Under the pieces are notes generated by a model, which was not told the origin of the DNA, ran no database searches, and worked only from the letters and a program-made list of their open reading frames with translations. Of a stretch of 64,000 nt of DNA, positions 11,453 to 25,000 are shown one piece after another. Both the position numbers and the translations under genes were made by a program. Position 1 is the first letter of the stretch; every line of letters starts with the position of its first letter. The stretch comes from Siderastrea radians (lineage: Eukaryota; Cnidaria; Anthozoa; Scleractinia; Rhizangiidae): the NCBI GenBank assembly GCA_964017195.1, contig OZ024891.1:10505458-10569457 (forward strand), written 5' to 3'.

Positions 11453-12923
11453 GTTATATCACAGGCAGACCGCCCTCTGTTCCTGTGGTTGTTGTTATTG
11501 AAATCTGAGCATCGATCTATAAATAAGTGTGTATAGAAGAATGCGCCAGCACACTGCCAACGGTGATGACATGCTCATTGGTAGATTTGAAACTGGCTCC
11601 GATTTTGTTGAGAAAGTGGCTTTTGGGACTTCAGGTTCGCTTTTCTCAGTAAATTTTGGAAGGATGAAGCTCTAATTCAGTGCAGGCATGAAGAAAATTT
11701 CAATGGTTTGGTCTCCATTCCAACTTAAACTGGCCGCGGTCATGGCTGCTGGCTGAAAGTTGCCTGCCTTCCTCTCTTCTTTACTCTCTGGCCTGTGGCC
11801 AAGAAGTAATGATGCCTTAAACAGCTCGGGACAGCAAAAAAAAAAACATGACATGCGACTCAGTTAACATTTTTATTTGCACTTTTATTGAAGCATTTAC
11901 ATTCAAATATGTATTTGGGGGCAAATCGGAACCGCTATAACGTTCATACATACTTCTATACATACCAGGGTTAAAACTTGGCGGTCGCACGGTCGCCCGT
12001 GGCGATTAAAAAGTGTCCAGGGCGACTAAAAGTTGAGGTTTGATCGCCCAAAGGGCGACTATGATTTGAGAAGTACGAAAAGAGTAGCAATAACAATAAA
12101 ATAAAATGTTCTTTCATTGAAGTACCTTTCTTTTCTTTCCTCGACTCTAAGTTCATCAATTATTGTAGTAAAGGTTTAGTTTTAAAGCACAAAATTCAAA
12201 GTCGTTCGTGATCGAGTTTTTAGATCGCTCTGATACGTAGACGCCATTTTGATTTTACTGACACGAGAATCCAGACATACCCAGAGTGCAATGCGGTACG
12301 TTTTCAAACATGAATATCGGCAAAATTACTCGATACTGCTCGATATAATAGACTTACTTTTCACCTGAATTCAAAAGCAATCAAAAGAAACTGAGAATCG
12401 TGATACTTAAGTTTATAGATGTTGACAAGATCGTTTTGTCCCTATTTGGAAAATAATGGTCCAGTTTTTCTTTAGAAGTTTAAGGACCAAGTCAGAACCT
12501 GTAAGTGAAGAAAATAGCAAACAAGAACGAGGCGAATAATCCCCAACAGGGACTGAACAGAGTTTTTATTGTTATAACAATTTACCAATTTCTCGACGGT
12601 ACATTGGCAAATGTGAGCATTCAAGACAAAGTTAAGATCAAGCAAATTTCTTTTGGCGTTTCAGTCGAACACCCTACTAAAAAACACTCATGAGGCATTT
12701 ATTCGAGCAAAAATGACACAAAAACTTTTTTTGTGTTAGTAGAAGAAATTCGAGGGCCACTTTATTTTGGCCTGGGCGACTAAGAATTCAGGGATACTGG
12801 CCCGAGTGGCGACCAAGCACTGAAGTTAATTTTTAGCCCTGACATACTTATTTAAGATTGATGCTCAGACTTCAATATAACAACAAACCACACCAACAGA
12901 GGATGGTCTGCCTGTGGTTATAT
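11453..12923. mobile_element. TIR element interrupted by a nested hAT-like MITE
   Basis: Some 65 bases at 11453-11517 (AGTTATATCACAGGCAGACC onward, through TCTGAGCATC) are repeated in inverse at 12857-12923. The interval between them is mostly occupied by the younger element at 11966-12841. Without that insert the host element would be about 600 bp. No coding sequence is visible. Confidence 0.65.
11966..12841. mobile_element. hAT-like MITE, nested insertion
   Basis: It begins CAGGGTTAAAA and ends in the inverse-like TTTTTAGCCCTG, flanked on both sides by ACATAC (11960-11965 and 12842-12847), a likely target-site duplication. CAGGG-type ends suit hAT elements, although their duplications are usually 8 bp and only 6 bp match here. 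GGCGACTA-like subterminal blocks recur at both ends. There is no transposase frame. Confidence 0.65.
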
Positions 12924-13080
12924 GCATCTTGTAGTTTGTCTTTATTGAGAGAGATCCAACAGAATTTGTCTTTTGCATTATCTGTTTTGTGACCTTCTTT
13001 AAATGAGACAAGCTATATGATCAATGCCATATGCAAACAAACTTCTGTTGTTTGTCCATGTTTATTCCAGGCAGATCTAA

Positions 13081-16000
13081 ATGCTGAAACCAGCGGACAC
13101 AGAGAAGAAGGAAGAGGTACCACTGAGTGACAAGCCTAAAGAGGAGGATAAGAATATGGACATATTTATACCTGGTAACACTCACCAAAGATTCTATACA
13201 AATAAAGGCTTTCCTTGCATGGGTGTCTGTGCTTTGGTGAGTAGTATACTGTATTTGTTAGTGTAAGTTTCTGTGTGAATGTCTTTGTTTTACAGACAGT
13301 TGTTTACACTCTACCACTTCAAGCAGTTGAAACATAATTATTCTGTTGCAACAATAGAATTGAATTTACTACATGTACCAAACCCTTGACAGTATCCCTT
13401 CAGCATAACAGGAAACCAAGATCTTTTATCCAAGCATTTGGATTGTTTTCTTCCCAATATTTATAAACACTGTCCATTGTAACTTACAGTAAGTCATGTT
13501 CAATTCAAAATAATTTTCATATGTGTATTTTATGAGAAAAAAAGGTTTTGTCTTGAAAGTTAATTGAACAAAACCACCCAAGCATATTCTGTTTTAGCAG
13601 GCCATCTGATAGGGTGCGGAAAAAAGTGAAAAATTATGCGGGAATTTTCAGGCATATTATGCAGAAGAATATGTTGATTACGCAGAAAACACGCTGGATT
13701 ATGCAGAAATTTAAACAATTTATAACATTGATAATTGTGTCTTTCCACAGTTTTTTCTGTCATCTAAACTACTTAGTGAGGTTCATTCTTCTTCTTTGTC
13801 TCTCTAAATTTATCCTTAATATAAGCTTAAACCACAAGATGAATTTTTGAGATGACAAACTAGCAAAAGAAGACAACATGTTCAAGTTTCCTCGTGCAAG
13901 TACTAGTCAAATGCAGTTTCTTATCAATTACTGTTATTCACTGAAATGTCAATTAACAATTGGTTCATGCTTTAGCGTGCGTACATCGAGTTATGGAGGC
14001 ACGGGGAAGTTTGGAGAGCACGAGAGAAGTGTAAGAGTGCGCCTCGAGCAACTCTAGCTTCTTGAGTGCTCTCCAAACTTCCCAAGTGCATCCATAACTC
14101 AATGTACGCACAGCTAAAAGCATAAGCCAATAATTTATTGTTTTATAACATAGCCAGTGGAAATGCCGGCCAAAACTGAACGATTACAAGCTTATTAAAA
14201 TAGAGTTTTTTTGGCAGGATGCCAGAGTTCCATTTCGCTTCTGCTGAAATTTGAACTTATAGGCAATACGAATGCACAGTTGATTCAAATCTTAATCACT
14301 AGTTACCATCAAAAAAGAACGAGAAAAAAAAGGGAAAAAGAGAAAAAAAGGAAGAACAATCGATCACACGACTGAAAGAAAAAGGTGGCAAAACCGTGCG
14401 AGGTGTTGCAGCATTTCCTTGCAAAGCTGAATGAATCAATGAAACTGCTCCGAAGTGAACGCCCGAAAATAATATTTTGAAAAAGTCTTCAAGTTACTGG
14501 CTTTAAAATGTGGTATAGGTTTGATGTTTCCTGAAAAGTTGTTGTACTCATTGTCTAAAATGGATTGAAGCTGTATGTTTTCACCATCGTAGCTGCGAGA
14601 GTTGAAACGAACAGAAAACCTAGTGGTTCTTGGTTCAAAGGCTGCAGACAGAATGTGGTAAACAACAGTGAATCAAACAACTGGGAAAGTGATCATTCAT
14701 GCAACTTATTTTGCATTACATTCTATTTTAATTGAACATTGGAGCTGCTTGAACACAGAACTGCCGGCATCGACTGCAGGCAAAACGATGTTATTTTGTG
14801 TGGTATATAGCCTGAAAAAAATGTCATCCTGTATGGTTGTCAGTGCTTATTTAGCTTGATTTTGGTAGTGAAACACCTAATTTGTGACACTTATTATTAA
14901 ACAGTTCACTTCAATTTACTGTGTATTTTTTGGTTTCATGTCTTGATACTTTGGTGTCAAAAGTTTTCCATATAAAACCTAACTTTTGTCAACATTTGTT
15001 GAGAGCGACAAATTAATCATGAAAGAAAATCGTAAACACAGCGCCAAAGACTAAATTTACAAGTTTGATGGTTTCTTAGTCAACAAAGTTCCTTGCTAGT
15101 CCTAAAAAAATCCAACACTCTGGAACAATTTTGCTGTTGTAATTTCTTCCTAGTTTAACTCTGCTGTAAAGTGATTTTTTAGGCGGTGCGACGTCTCAAA
15201 CGTTGCTGCCGTCTCATAAAATGCAAGGCACATTCCTGAATTGTCGGAAGTCAGTAGACTTAGTCTTCGCACGGGCTCTAAACAATCAGGCTCGTTATAA
15301 TGACGTGGATTTTAGGAGATTAAAAGCTAATGTTTCAAATACCGCACGATTTGTTTGTGACACGGATTTTTATAAACAGAAGTGTGAAACGTAATTTTGT
15401 TGTTTTGAGTTTCGCGGCGTATTGAAGTTGAGTAAAGGTAAGTGTTGAAATGTTTATTTCACTGTTTTTGAGGACATTTCGTTTTTAAGGGGCAGTGCTT
15501 ACAAAGGCTAGCGAGAACTTGGGAGTTGTGTGCGTCCAATGCCCATCTGCGCTATACCTGCCAATCTATACCTGCCACTGTAAACCCGGCCCTTACAGAA
15601 TCAAAGCTGGAACTAACTTCTATAGTTTAATAAATAGCGTCCCAAAAAACTATAACACTAAAAAAAGGAAAACAGTAAACAAAAAAATTCAGTGGTGATG
15701 AAATCTCAATCAAATAACAAACAAGGCCTGAGTATCACTAATCTAAATTGATTCCATCACACCAGGTCAGAAAGACATTTCTACTTTTTGGTTCTGCCCA
15801 GTTTTTAGAATTTTGGTTGTCCAAACTTGTCTGAGACTTCTCAGTCTTTCTTTTATGTCTTTCCACGGTTTCAAACTAATTTAATAAAGTTTCATTCATT
15901 TTAGTCTGTATTAGAGCACGGGTTAACACGCAAAAATATAAACATCATGAGTCGGTTAGCTATCTCAGCATTGAAGTGAATATGTCTTCCAGATGTCTCT

Positions 16001-19000
16001 AGAAACACAGCTTTCTGGCGGTAAAAAATTGGTCTGAACCCCTAGTACGTGAAATCAAGAATACTAGACAAAATGAAGTTTGAGCTCAAAAGAGGAGAAG
16101 TAAAGCTTTTTGAGCAAAAAGCGTTTCCGCCTGCTGTAGCTTAAGGATATCACGGTTTAAGAAGGATTTGAAAGAGTCGTACAGAGGTCACTGGTTACAA
16201 ACAAACAAAGTTCTCAAGTTGCATACATACATTTAATTCCTTACATACCAGAAGTGCAAATTGTCCATAACAGGTCACCAGAAACCACGAACTACTAAAG
16301 TTAAACCTTTTTTCCTTAAGAAAAGAGGATGGGGGTGGGGGGTGAGAGACTATGTGCTGCCTGTAAATTCTTCAGAATTTCTTGTTCTTGGTCATTTACT
16401 CGCCGAGTTGCTCGCGAGAAAGCCATCAGCATGCAATCAACAGGATTATGGAGCACGCTTACGTAAGGTGAATTCGATTACGCGGATTTGCTAGCTATGT
16501 TATAATGCTTTTTGTTCAATAGAAATCAGTGTAAGTCAGAATAAAACTAGTACCCAGGCTCATCGCCAAAAGATGCATGGAATGCCTGGAGGTTAAAAAT
16601 AGCTCGTGTACGGAGCGGCATGTTTTCGTCCATGTTTAGGAGGAAAACTGCGTCAAAATAATCAATCTCTTTGGCTTTTATGTTTGTGAGGATGAAAAGC
16701 AGCTGCTTCATCACCAATATTAGGCAAATTTTTCTGTTTTATGCAGAAAATGCTCTGAAAATGCGGAAGATGCGGATGTTAAAGAATTATGTGGATCCCC
16801 ACCACCGCATCCTGTCAGATGCCCTGGTTTTAACTCATTACCGGCCGCGTGTTTTTTGATCGATTCGCTAAATTAGCAGTTGGTAATAAACAACCCCATG
16901 TGCAGTACGAAACGACAATTTATAGGCTCGAAAACACAACACTCACTTGATCTAGAATAGTTAGAATTTCTAACTTTTGAATAAAATACACCAGTTGTCA
17001 ATTAAGAATTAGCCAAAAATACAATCTTGAAGTCAAAATTTTGAAAATTTACGCAAGAGATTCACATGTTGTCTCGCGCGTGAAATCAAACCACAACAGA
17101 GGATTTGTGTCTGTTTAGGTCAGATTACTATTTTTCGAAATTTCATGAACGAAGATTCGCAGAAGAGGAGACAGTAAGCTTTTCTAAATAACACATTTAT
17201 TAATACACGCCTTTATTCGTTTCTGAAAACCAAATGCGTTCAATTCTTTCTTCGAGGGAAGCTACGCGCAAGCGATTTCGCTTGATGTGCAAGTTATTTT
17301 GAAGAGCATTTACTGATGCGAACTGTGCACGTTTTTCAAAACTTTTACAAACACTTTAAGAAATACAAAGAATCCTTCAATTAAGAAGTTATTTCGGTAA
17401 AAATTTACAATCAAATGTGTAATTTACTCTACCGTAGACTCGTAGAAGTGCTTGAGCATTTCCCAGAAAGTCCGCAGTTCGAAAAATCTCTTGCGATGGA
17501 AGATTGTCCTTCGCTTTGACAAAACGGCTGTTCGCCCTCGAAAGATGTTTTCTTCGCTCTAAAAGCTCTAAATTCCATCGCTTAACTTGTCGAGTGTTCC
17601 TTAGAGCTTCTTCTTTCGATTTTTAAGTTTCAAAAGGTAATCCTTCCTTCCAAGAGTGAGATATTGCCATCTTGAAAATTCACGCGTGAAGAGCACGGCA
17701 GCCATTTTGAGTGAAATGTGATCTTCTTGGAGAGTGACGAGAAGTCTTCCCTTCTAGGACCCCCTCAAGCCTTGAAATATATGCGCAGTTGGTGGATTCT
17801 GATTGGTTGAACATTCCCAAAGACAAATAGGACAAAAGGGGACCAAAAAAGCCTTTCTAGGGGAGGCTGGGGCCAAAAGCGAATACGCGCAAAATCAAGG
17901 CCGGCTCAGGCCGGCACGGACGTTAATGAGTTAATGTGGTTAAATGCAATTTAAGCTAAGTTAAACTCAAAACAATGCTGGTCAGCGGCCTCCCCTGTCG
18001 TGGTCATGCACAGTGGTTGGGGGTCTGCAGGGGGTCGCATAGTTTTACAGCTCAGCTTTTGAGGTCAGCTCATTCTCACGTGCACTTTTGCTGTTTCGAC
18101 TGTGCTTGGCGGCTTCGCTCCCTGCCCTCCCTCCCTCCCTCCCTCTCTGGTAGGTAGAAGGTAAGTATCATGGTTCCACTGTGTTTTTCAGTGTGTCGGT
18201 GCCTGGTGGTTGCCGCTCACAGGGATGTCATGGTGACCCTACGCACTCGGCTCTTGTGCTCGAGGCTCCACCATCTTTCCAGGCACCTTCCCCAAGCTCA
18301 TCTATTGTTGATGAGTTTAATCTGAAGTACCGTAGTCTGGTTGGAAAATAATTGTGTGATGGCTAGTGACATCTGGTGAGGTGAATGTATACCTCTAAAT
18401 TTGATTTTAAAAAACAAAAGGAAGATCTGCACCAATCTGTGAGAAGTGAACTTGACTTTGATAGAGTCTACATGTAATTGTGTAATTGTGAATCACTGCA
18501 GTCACAGTACTGAACCACCCACAGCTACTGAACATGTATTGCCACAGATGAAAGGTATTTTCCTGGTCTTGAAATTCATTCCTGAGCAGCTTCGTTCCCA
18601 TCACCACCAAAATCCAGCTGTTTCTTTAAATAATGGCTTAAGTGTTGTTTTCTTTGAATTCAAGTGAACGTGTTTCCCAGTCTTAAGATGAACTTGGCAA
18701 GTCACTTGAGAACGTTGCAGCAAATTGATCATTTGTTAGTATGTTGCCTGAAACCAGCAAAAATACCATCATTCTTCAAACCAATTCTTCTCCAGTGTAG
18801 TACCCTGATAATTTCTCAGTTGCAGAAAGATATGTTTACTTGTATTTCAACTCACAGTTTGGATGAACACTGTGAGAAGATTCTGACAGCATCTGAGAAC
18901 TGATATAAACATTGGATTTCTCATTGTGTGATGTTACTCGTGAATTAATGGCACGCAAAGCATGTCATTCAACAGAAGGTCTTAAAGTCTAAAAATTGAA

Positions 19001-22000
19001 ATGTCAAGCTCAGCCATGTTATATTAATAATTATTTAAACTTTTAATTTGCACTGAATAAGCTGCATAGTTTTACGATTTTCCTAACACCATGCATTGTA
19101 TGTTGAAGTACATGTAAAAACCTGTTTTTCTTTTCCTTCTTGCTGATTGATTCTGTTACATGTATCATATCTAGCCTTATCATAACTAAGGCCAATGCCA
19201 AACATCGAACTTTATGTGGGATGAACCTAATACAAATAAGCAGTTTTGCTTAAATTTGCATCAGGTTTGTCCCATGTGAGGTTCGACGTTTGGCCTTGGC
19301 CTAAGAATTCGTTCTATTAGAGTCATTTACAACATGTACTAAGTGTTTTGGTCACTGCTCAGTGTGATACTTTATTTAAAGTAATATCATTGCACAGCTT
19401 TTAGGCATTTTCATGTTTGGAGCTGCCATTGGAGTGCTGGTGATTGAGAAGCCCCATGCAGCAGTTTCCTCTGTACCATTTCAATCAGCACCCATTGTTC
19501 TTCTTGTGGCTGGAATTGTGAGCATTCTGGCTGGAGGCTTTGAAATCTTTGTGACAAAACGGAGAGAAGCAACAAAAGATAGTGTGAATAAGGGCTCATT
19601 TAAAGTAAGTTTGAGCTTTAATCAGGCAAATGAAAGTTTTTACAGTCTTGGACTCTCAGTGGTTAATTTGCCTGCAGACTTCGTTCTAGAGATTTGAAGG
19701 TCATAGTCTCTAATGAAAAAGTGCTAAATGACAAAAATGCTGAGGTAACCTTGCGGGGGAGGGGAGGGGGGAGGTAACCATAAAGTCACATACAAACCAC
19801 AGGAGGCTCACACAATATCTCTAGCAGGTGTCTGTAGCATGAAGCAACTCAGAGTATTGCTCCTCCTCCCTGGATGGGGTGTTAGTCTATCACATTACCC
19901 CAGCATCATGTCAATGATACCCATTTTTAAATACACCTGGGCAGGGAGAGACAATGTGGAGTAACGTTTCTTGCGTAAGGGAACAACACGATGGCATGGA
20001 CCAAGCCTTGAATCATCAAATAGTTAATATTCCTAGTTGCCTCACTCTACAGAAACCTGAGTTGGGCTCGCCAGATGGCGACTTTACCTACAGTTTGCAT
20101 GTACCCTACCTTTTACATAACATTTGTGTCTTGCCTTTACCCACATGTTCCTGACCTTAATTACCAGTAAAGGCAACATTTGGCAAAAGTCAAACAGAAT
20201 TTTGCTACAAACTTGAAGCAAAACCTTAAGAAAACTAATTAATAGACTGCATTGAAGTACAGAATCTCTTATGCATTATTTTTTCTTTTCTCCCAATTTA
20301 GTTTATGTTAATTCTGATATTGGCTGGTTTAATTACTTTTGTGGCTGCAATCCTGGGGTTTGTTTATGTTGGAAAGGTAAGTTTCTCATCTTGAAAAGTA
20401 CAGTATGTACATGTAATGAGCATTTGTTTCTTTGTATGTTCTGATTAGCCACTGCCAATCTACAGGTGCACTGGACTTTGAAATACATACATGTACATAC
20501 ATGCAGCACTATTATCTCTGTAATACCATTAAGAAAAAACTCTTACAAAATAATAATTATTGTATCTGACCTAAAAGGTACAAAAATATAGCAAATTTTT
20601 GGCAGCCTTTCTGCTGCCTTCATCAGCATAAAACTGACGGCAACAGAATAATGAAAAGATTTTTAAGACTTTTCTAGGTCCCTGAGGGATGTATCAAAAG
20701 GCAAGTAAGCCTTAGGGAAAGATTGGCATTCATTCACAGCGTTGGTGGTGAGAGTGAAATGTAAAGATTCCAAAAGCAAGCGTTTCAATCGATTGTTCAC
20801 TCCACATTCTAGTACATGTATCTCCACATAGCTTGAATGAAAGGCATGCCCAGTCGTCTCGTCGTGTTGTTTAATCTCCATGTTTTTATACCTGTTAATA
20901 GATAATTATAACTAATTTTTAAGAGTTTTTTTTTAAACTACATGTACTGGTATTATCTGCATTTCCTTAATTTTACATTCCCCCAACTGGCGAAGCACCT
21001 CTCCTGATTTGAGTGCAACCTAGCTTGCATGGCCGTCTCATAAGTAATAAGACAAAATTTTGGATTGATCAACTGAGTTGCTAAGGTAAATTGGTCTCTT
21101 TACCGTGGCCGATTTACCTTATCAACTCAGTTGATAACTCCAAAATTTTGTGTTTCACGTCCCCACCTACGCAGCACCACAGTTTCTTTAGAAACTAACC
21201 CTTTTGTTTGTTCGTCTCATAAAGAGGTGGGGGATCCCCATGAAAGAGCAGACAGAGCATTTCCTGTGATTTATTTGTGCTTGGTGCTTGCTCTCCTTGC
21301 GGATTAAATGCACGCCCCACCATCATAAAATTTGAAGTGATCACAGCTCTTAAATACTCTTTGGATAAACTTAAATTTGAATTTAACAGAAAATCAATCT
21401 CCCTTGACTTGTAGGTGGAAAATAAAATGGAAGATGACATGAAGGTTAAACTTCAAGAATATGGTTTGACAGGAAGATATGAGTCCCTGACCATCATCAA
21501 CAGAATACAGTCAAAGGTGTGTGAATTAAAACAAACAAACAAACAAACAAACAAAGTAATCAATAGTCAACAAATGAATATTGTTTCATTCTTAATAAAT
21601 ATAATCCTAATATTCTGGCTGAGAAGTTGCTGTATTGCAAAATACATGTAATTAAATTATGAGGAATAAATTGAACACAGCATGTCTAAATCAGTTTTGA
21701 AAAACACTCTTGAAATGAAAGTATCTTGAATCTTGATAAACAGAACTGAGTAACAGAACACAATTCTATACCTTGCCTGTTTTGTCTTGGCAGAATTTGT
21801 CTCACTTTTAATTGAGTTTGGTTCTAACTTTTGAGCTTTAAAAAGATTACAAAAGAAAAAAATCCTTTTACAGGCTGTAGGTGTGAACATTCAAGTGAAA
21901 GCTATTGAGCAGTGCATGCATTTTTTCCTGTTGTACCGTTTGTTGTCCTGTGCAAAATGCTCTATTTTCTAGTACATGGATGAAATCCTCCAGTGTGACA

Positions 22001-25000
22001 ATGGCAAATTCATGGGCAATTATATTTTCCTTTGGTAGTGTGACACTATTCAGTAGAATTACTCTGTACAAGGTGGTTCTTACAATGTAGTCTGTGGATG
22101 AAATAGTAAAGTGTGATCATTCAAATGAATGCCGTATGGCATAATGAGCAGGAGTGTCGTTTGATGTCGTTTGTTAGGTTGTACATGTACAAGGTGGTTG
22201 GAGTGAATTGATGATATCCTGAAGTGTGACCATTTTAATGACTGTGATATTTAGCAGCACTTTCTTGTGGTGCTGCTTATTATGCTGTACATACAAGACG
22301 GTTCTTAGTTTTGAGTCTGTGGATGAAGTCCTAAAGTGTGACCATTCAGAGAAAAGGTTCTGAGCAGCGCTTTCCTGTGGTACTGTTTATTATGCTGTAC
22401 AAGGTGGTTCTAACTTTTTAGTCTGTGCATGAAATCCTAAAGTGTCACCATTCAAATAAAAGCTACTGAGTGGTACTTTCCTGTGGTGCTGTTTATTATG
22501 CTGTACAAGGTGGTTCTAACTTTAAGGTCTGTGGATAAAATCCTAAAGTGTCACCATTCAAATGAATCCTACTGAGCAGTACTTTCCTGTGGTGCTGTTT
22601 ATTTTGCCGTGCAAGGTGGTTCTTACTTTTGAGTCTGTGGATGAAATCCTTAAGTGTGACCATTCAAATGAAAGCTACTGAGAATTATGTTCCTTTGGTT
22701 TTGTTTATTGTGCTGGACAAGGTGGTTCTAGCTTTTGAGTCTGTGCATGAAATCCTAAAGTGCGACCATTCAAATGAAAGCTACTGAGAATTACGTTCCG
22801 GTGCTGTTTATTATGCTGTGCAAGGTGGTTCTACTTTTGAGTCTGTGCATGAAATCCTAAAGTGCGACCATTCAAATGAAAGCTACTGAGCAGTACTTTC
22901 CTGTGGTGCTGTTTATTATGCTGTACAAGGTGGTTCTAACTTTTGAGTCTGTGGATGGAATCTTGAAGTGTGACCATTCAATTGAAAGCTACTGAGCAGT
23001 ACTTTCCTGTGGTGCTGTTTATTATGCTGTGCAAGGTGGTTCTAACTTTTGACTCTGTGGATGAAATCCTAAAGTGTGACCCTTCAAATGAAAGCTACTG
23101 AGAATTACATTCCTGTGGTACTGTTTATTATGCTGTACAAGGTGGTTCTAGCTTTTGGGTCTGTGCATGAAATCCTAAAGTGTGACCAGTCAAATAAAAG
23201 CTACTGAGCAGTACTTTCCTGTGGTGCTGTTTATTATGCTGTACAGGGTGGTTCTAACATTTGGGTCTGTGGATGAAGTCCTAAAGTTTGTCGATCACAA
23301 AAAGGAAATTCTAAAGTGTGACCATTCCAGTGAGAGCTATTGAGCATTCATTACTTTCTCGTAGTGCTGAAACGAAGTGGCAATGCATTGCTCCCTCTGT
23401 ATATATGAAGCATTCCTGTATTGACTCATGTTAGTTGTATTTAACATGGCAAGTCCAGGATGAGCGTAGACACGAGTAATATCGAGCAGTTTGGTTTACA
23501 TTATGATGATGATCTAAAAATAAGACTTTTTCACAATAAAGTACTTCAATTGAAGATAAGAACAAGACCAGATGCGTATCATTTTACGTATATCTACAGG
23601 TACAATGTACCATAACTCCTTGTAGGCAAGTTTGTATTGTGGATTTTGGCTTTCTTAGGAAGTGGGCAGTTGGTGAGTTTCTGTCTTCCAAACTCAGTAG
23701 AAGTGTTATTCAAGACATGTAGCTTAATGATGTTTTCTTTTCAACGTAGAACAAATGTTGTGGAGTGATCAACTATGTTGACTGGCGCAATACCACTTAT
23801 GGTGGCCACAGATACGACAAAGTCCCAGACAGCTGCTGTGTAAACGAAAAACATGCTTGTGGGTTTGAGTTTGAAATCGGGAAGATTAACCGTGGGGTAA
23901 GATTTGTAATTGAAATTCATGTCTTAAAGAATTTGTTCTCATTTCCTGTTATTTTAGGGTCTAACGAGAAAAAAAATAATGCACACGTACTCTGTTTTCT
24001 ACAATGCAAAAACTCAAATGTGCCAAGATCGCAGTATACGTATTTTGAAAGTTCTGTGGTTAAATTTGTCAGAATTAAAGGATATACGGTGTACATGTAG
24101 GTTGATTCGAGGAGCTATAAAATAGTAAGATTGCCGAACCTTTTCAGTTTTTTCTCTATAAACAATTTTACACCCTCTCCACCGCATCGATTTTGTTTTG
24201 GCACCACCCAGGAGCAAATCTTTTAAGACAAGGTTGAGTGGGAGGAGGATGGGAAGGGACCTTGACTGTGTTTTCTTTCAGGGATATCACGAAACTGGCA
24301 CGCATTTTGCGTTTTTCGTAACTACGTTTATTCAGGGCTGTAGCTAGAGAGAGGATAAGAGAAGAAAAGGAGAGGAAAGCAATTCTGCAGTCTTGCCAGT
24401 TTTTCCATTCCGGGATATCAAGAGTTAGGCTTCCATCTTGCATTTTTACTAAAATTATTGTTTCATTTTCTGTTGCTATTGTATTGTTTCTCTTTCTCTA
24501 GGGTTGTCTAAAAGTCGTAAGACGTTCTGCTGTTCGTCATCTCCTTTTGGTTGGTGTTGGAGGAATCATCGTCTCGATAATTGAGGTTTGTTGATTTTTA
24601 GGTGATTAAATTATAATTATAATCGCGGTGTTACACAAGGCCATGTTTTGTGCCACTTGTCTTGTAAAGGTTAAAACCTGTGCGTTGCAGCACCGAACCA
24701 TAAGTTGCAGTAAAAATGTTACACTGTATCAATCTTGGAAAATTCGTTGCAGCATTAGTGCAATCATTTTATTAAGAAAGAAAGGTATGACGTAGAACTG
24801 ACTCATGGTATCAGGTTGGAAAGGGTCAGGTTAGGGTCAGGCACTTTTTAAGTTAAAAAAAAAACAAACAAACAAACAAAAGCAAGACAAAACAGAAAAA
24901 AAATGACAACAGCTTTTATTACAAAGAGATCACAGACGTTTATTTGCTCCATGTCCCCTTCTCCTCGCGTGCAATCTTTTCTTCGCTTTCCACATTCTGA

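Noticed and set aside
21890..23345. CRISPR-like array
   Set aside because: Units are ~105 bases of continuous repeat without unique spacers, in a eukaryotic intron: a minisatellite.
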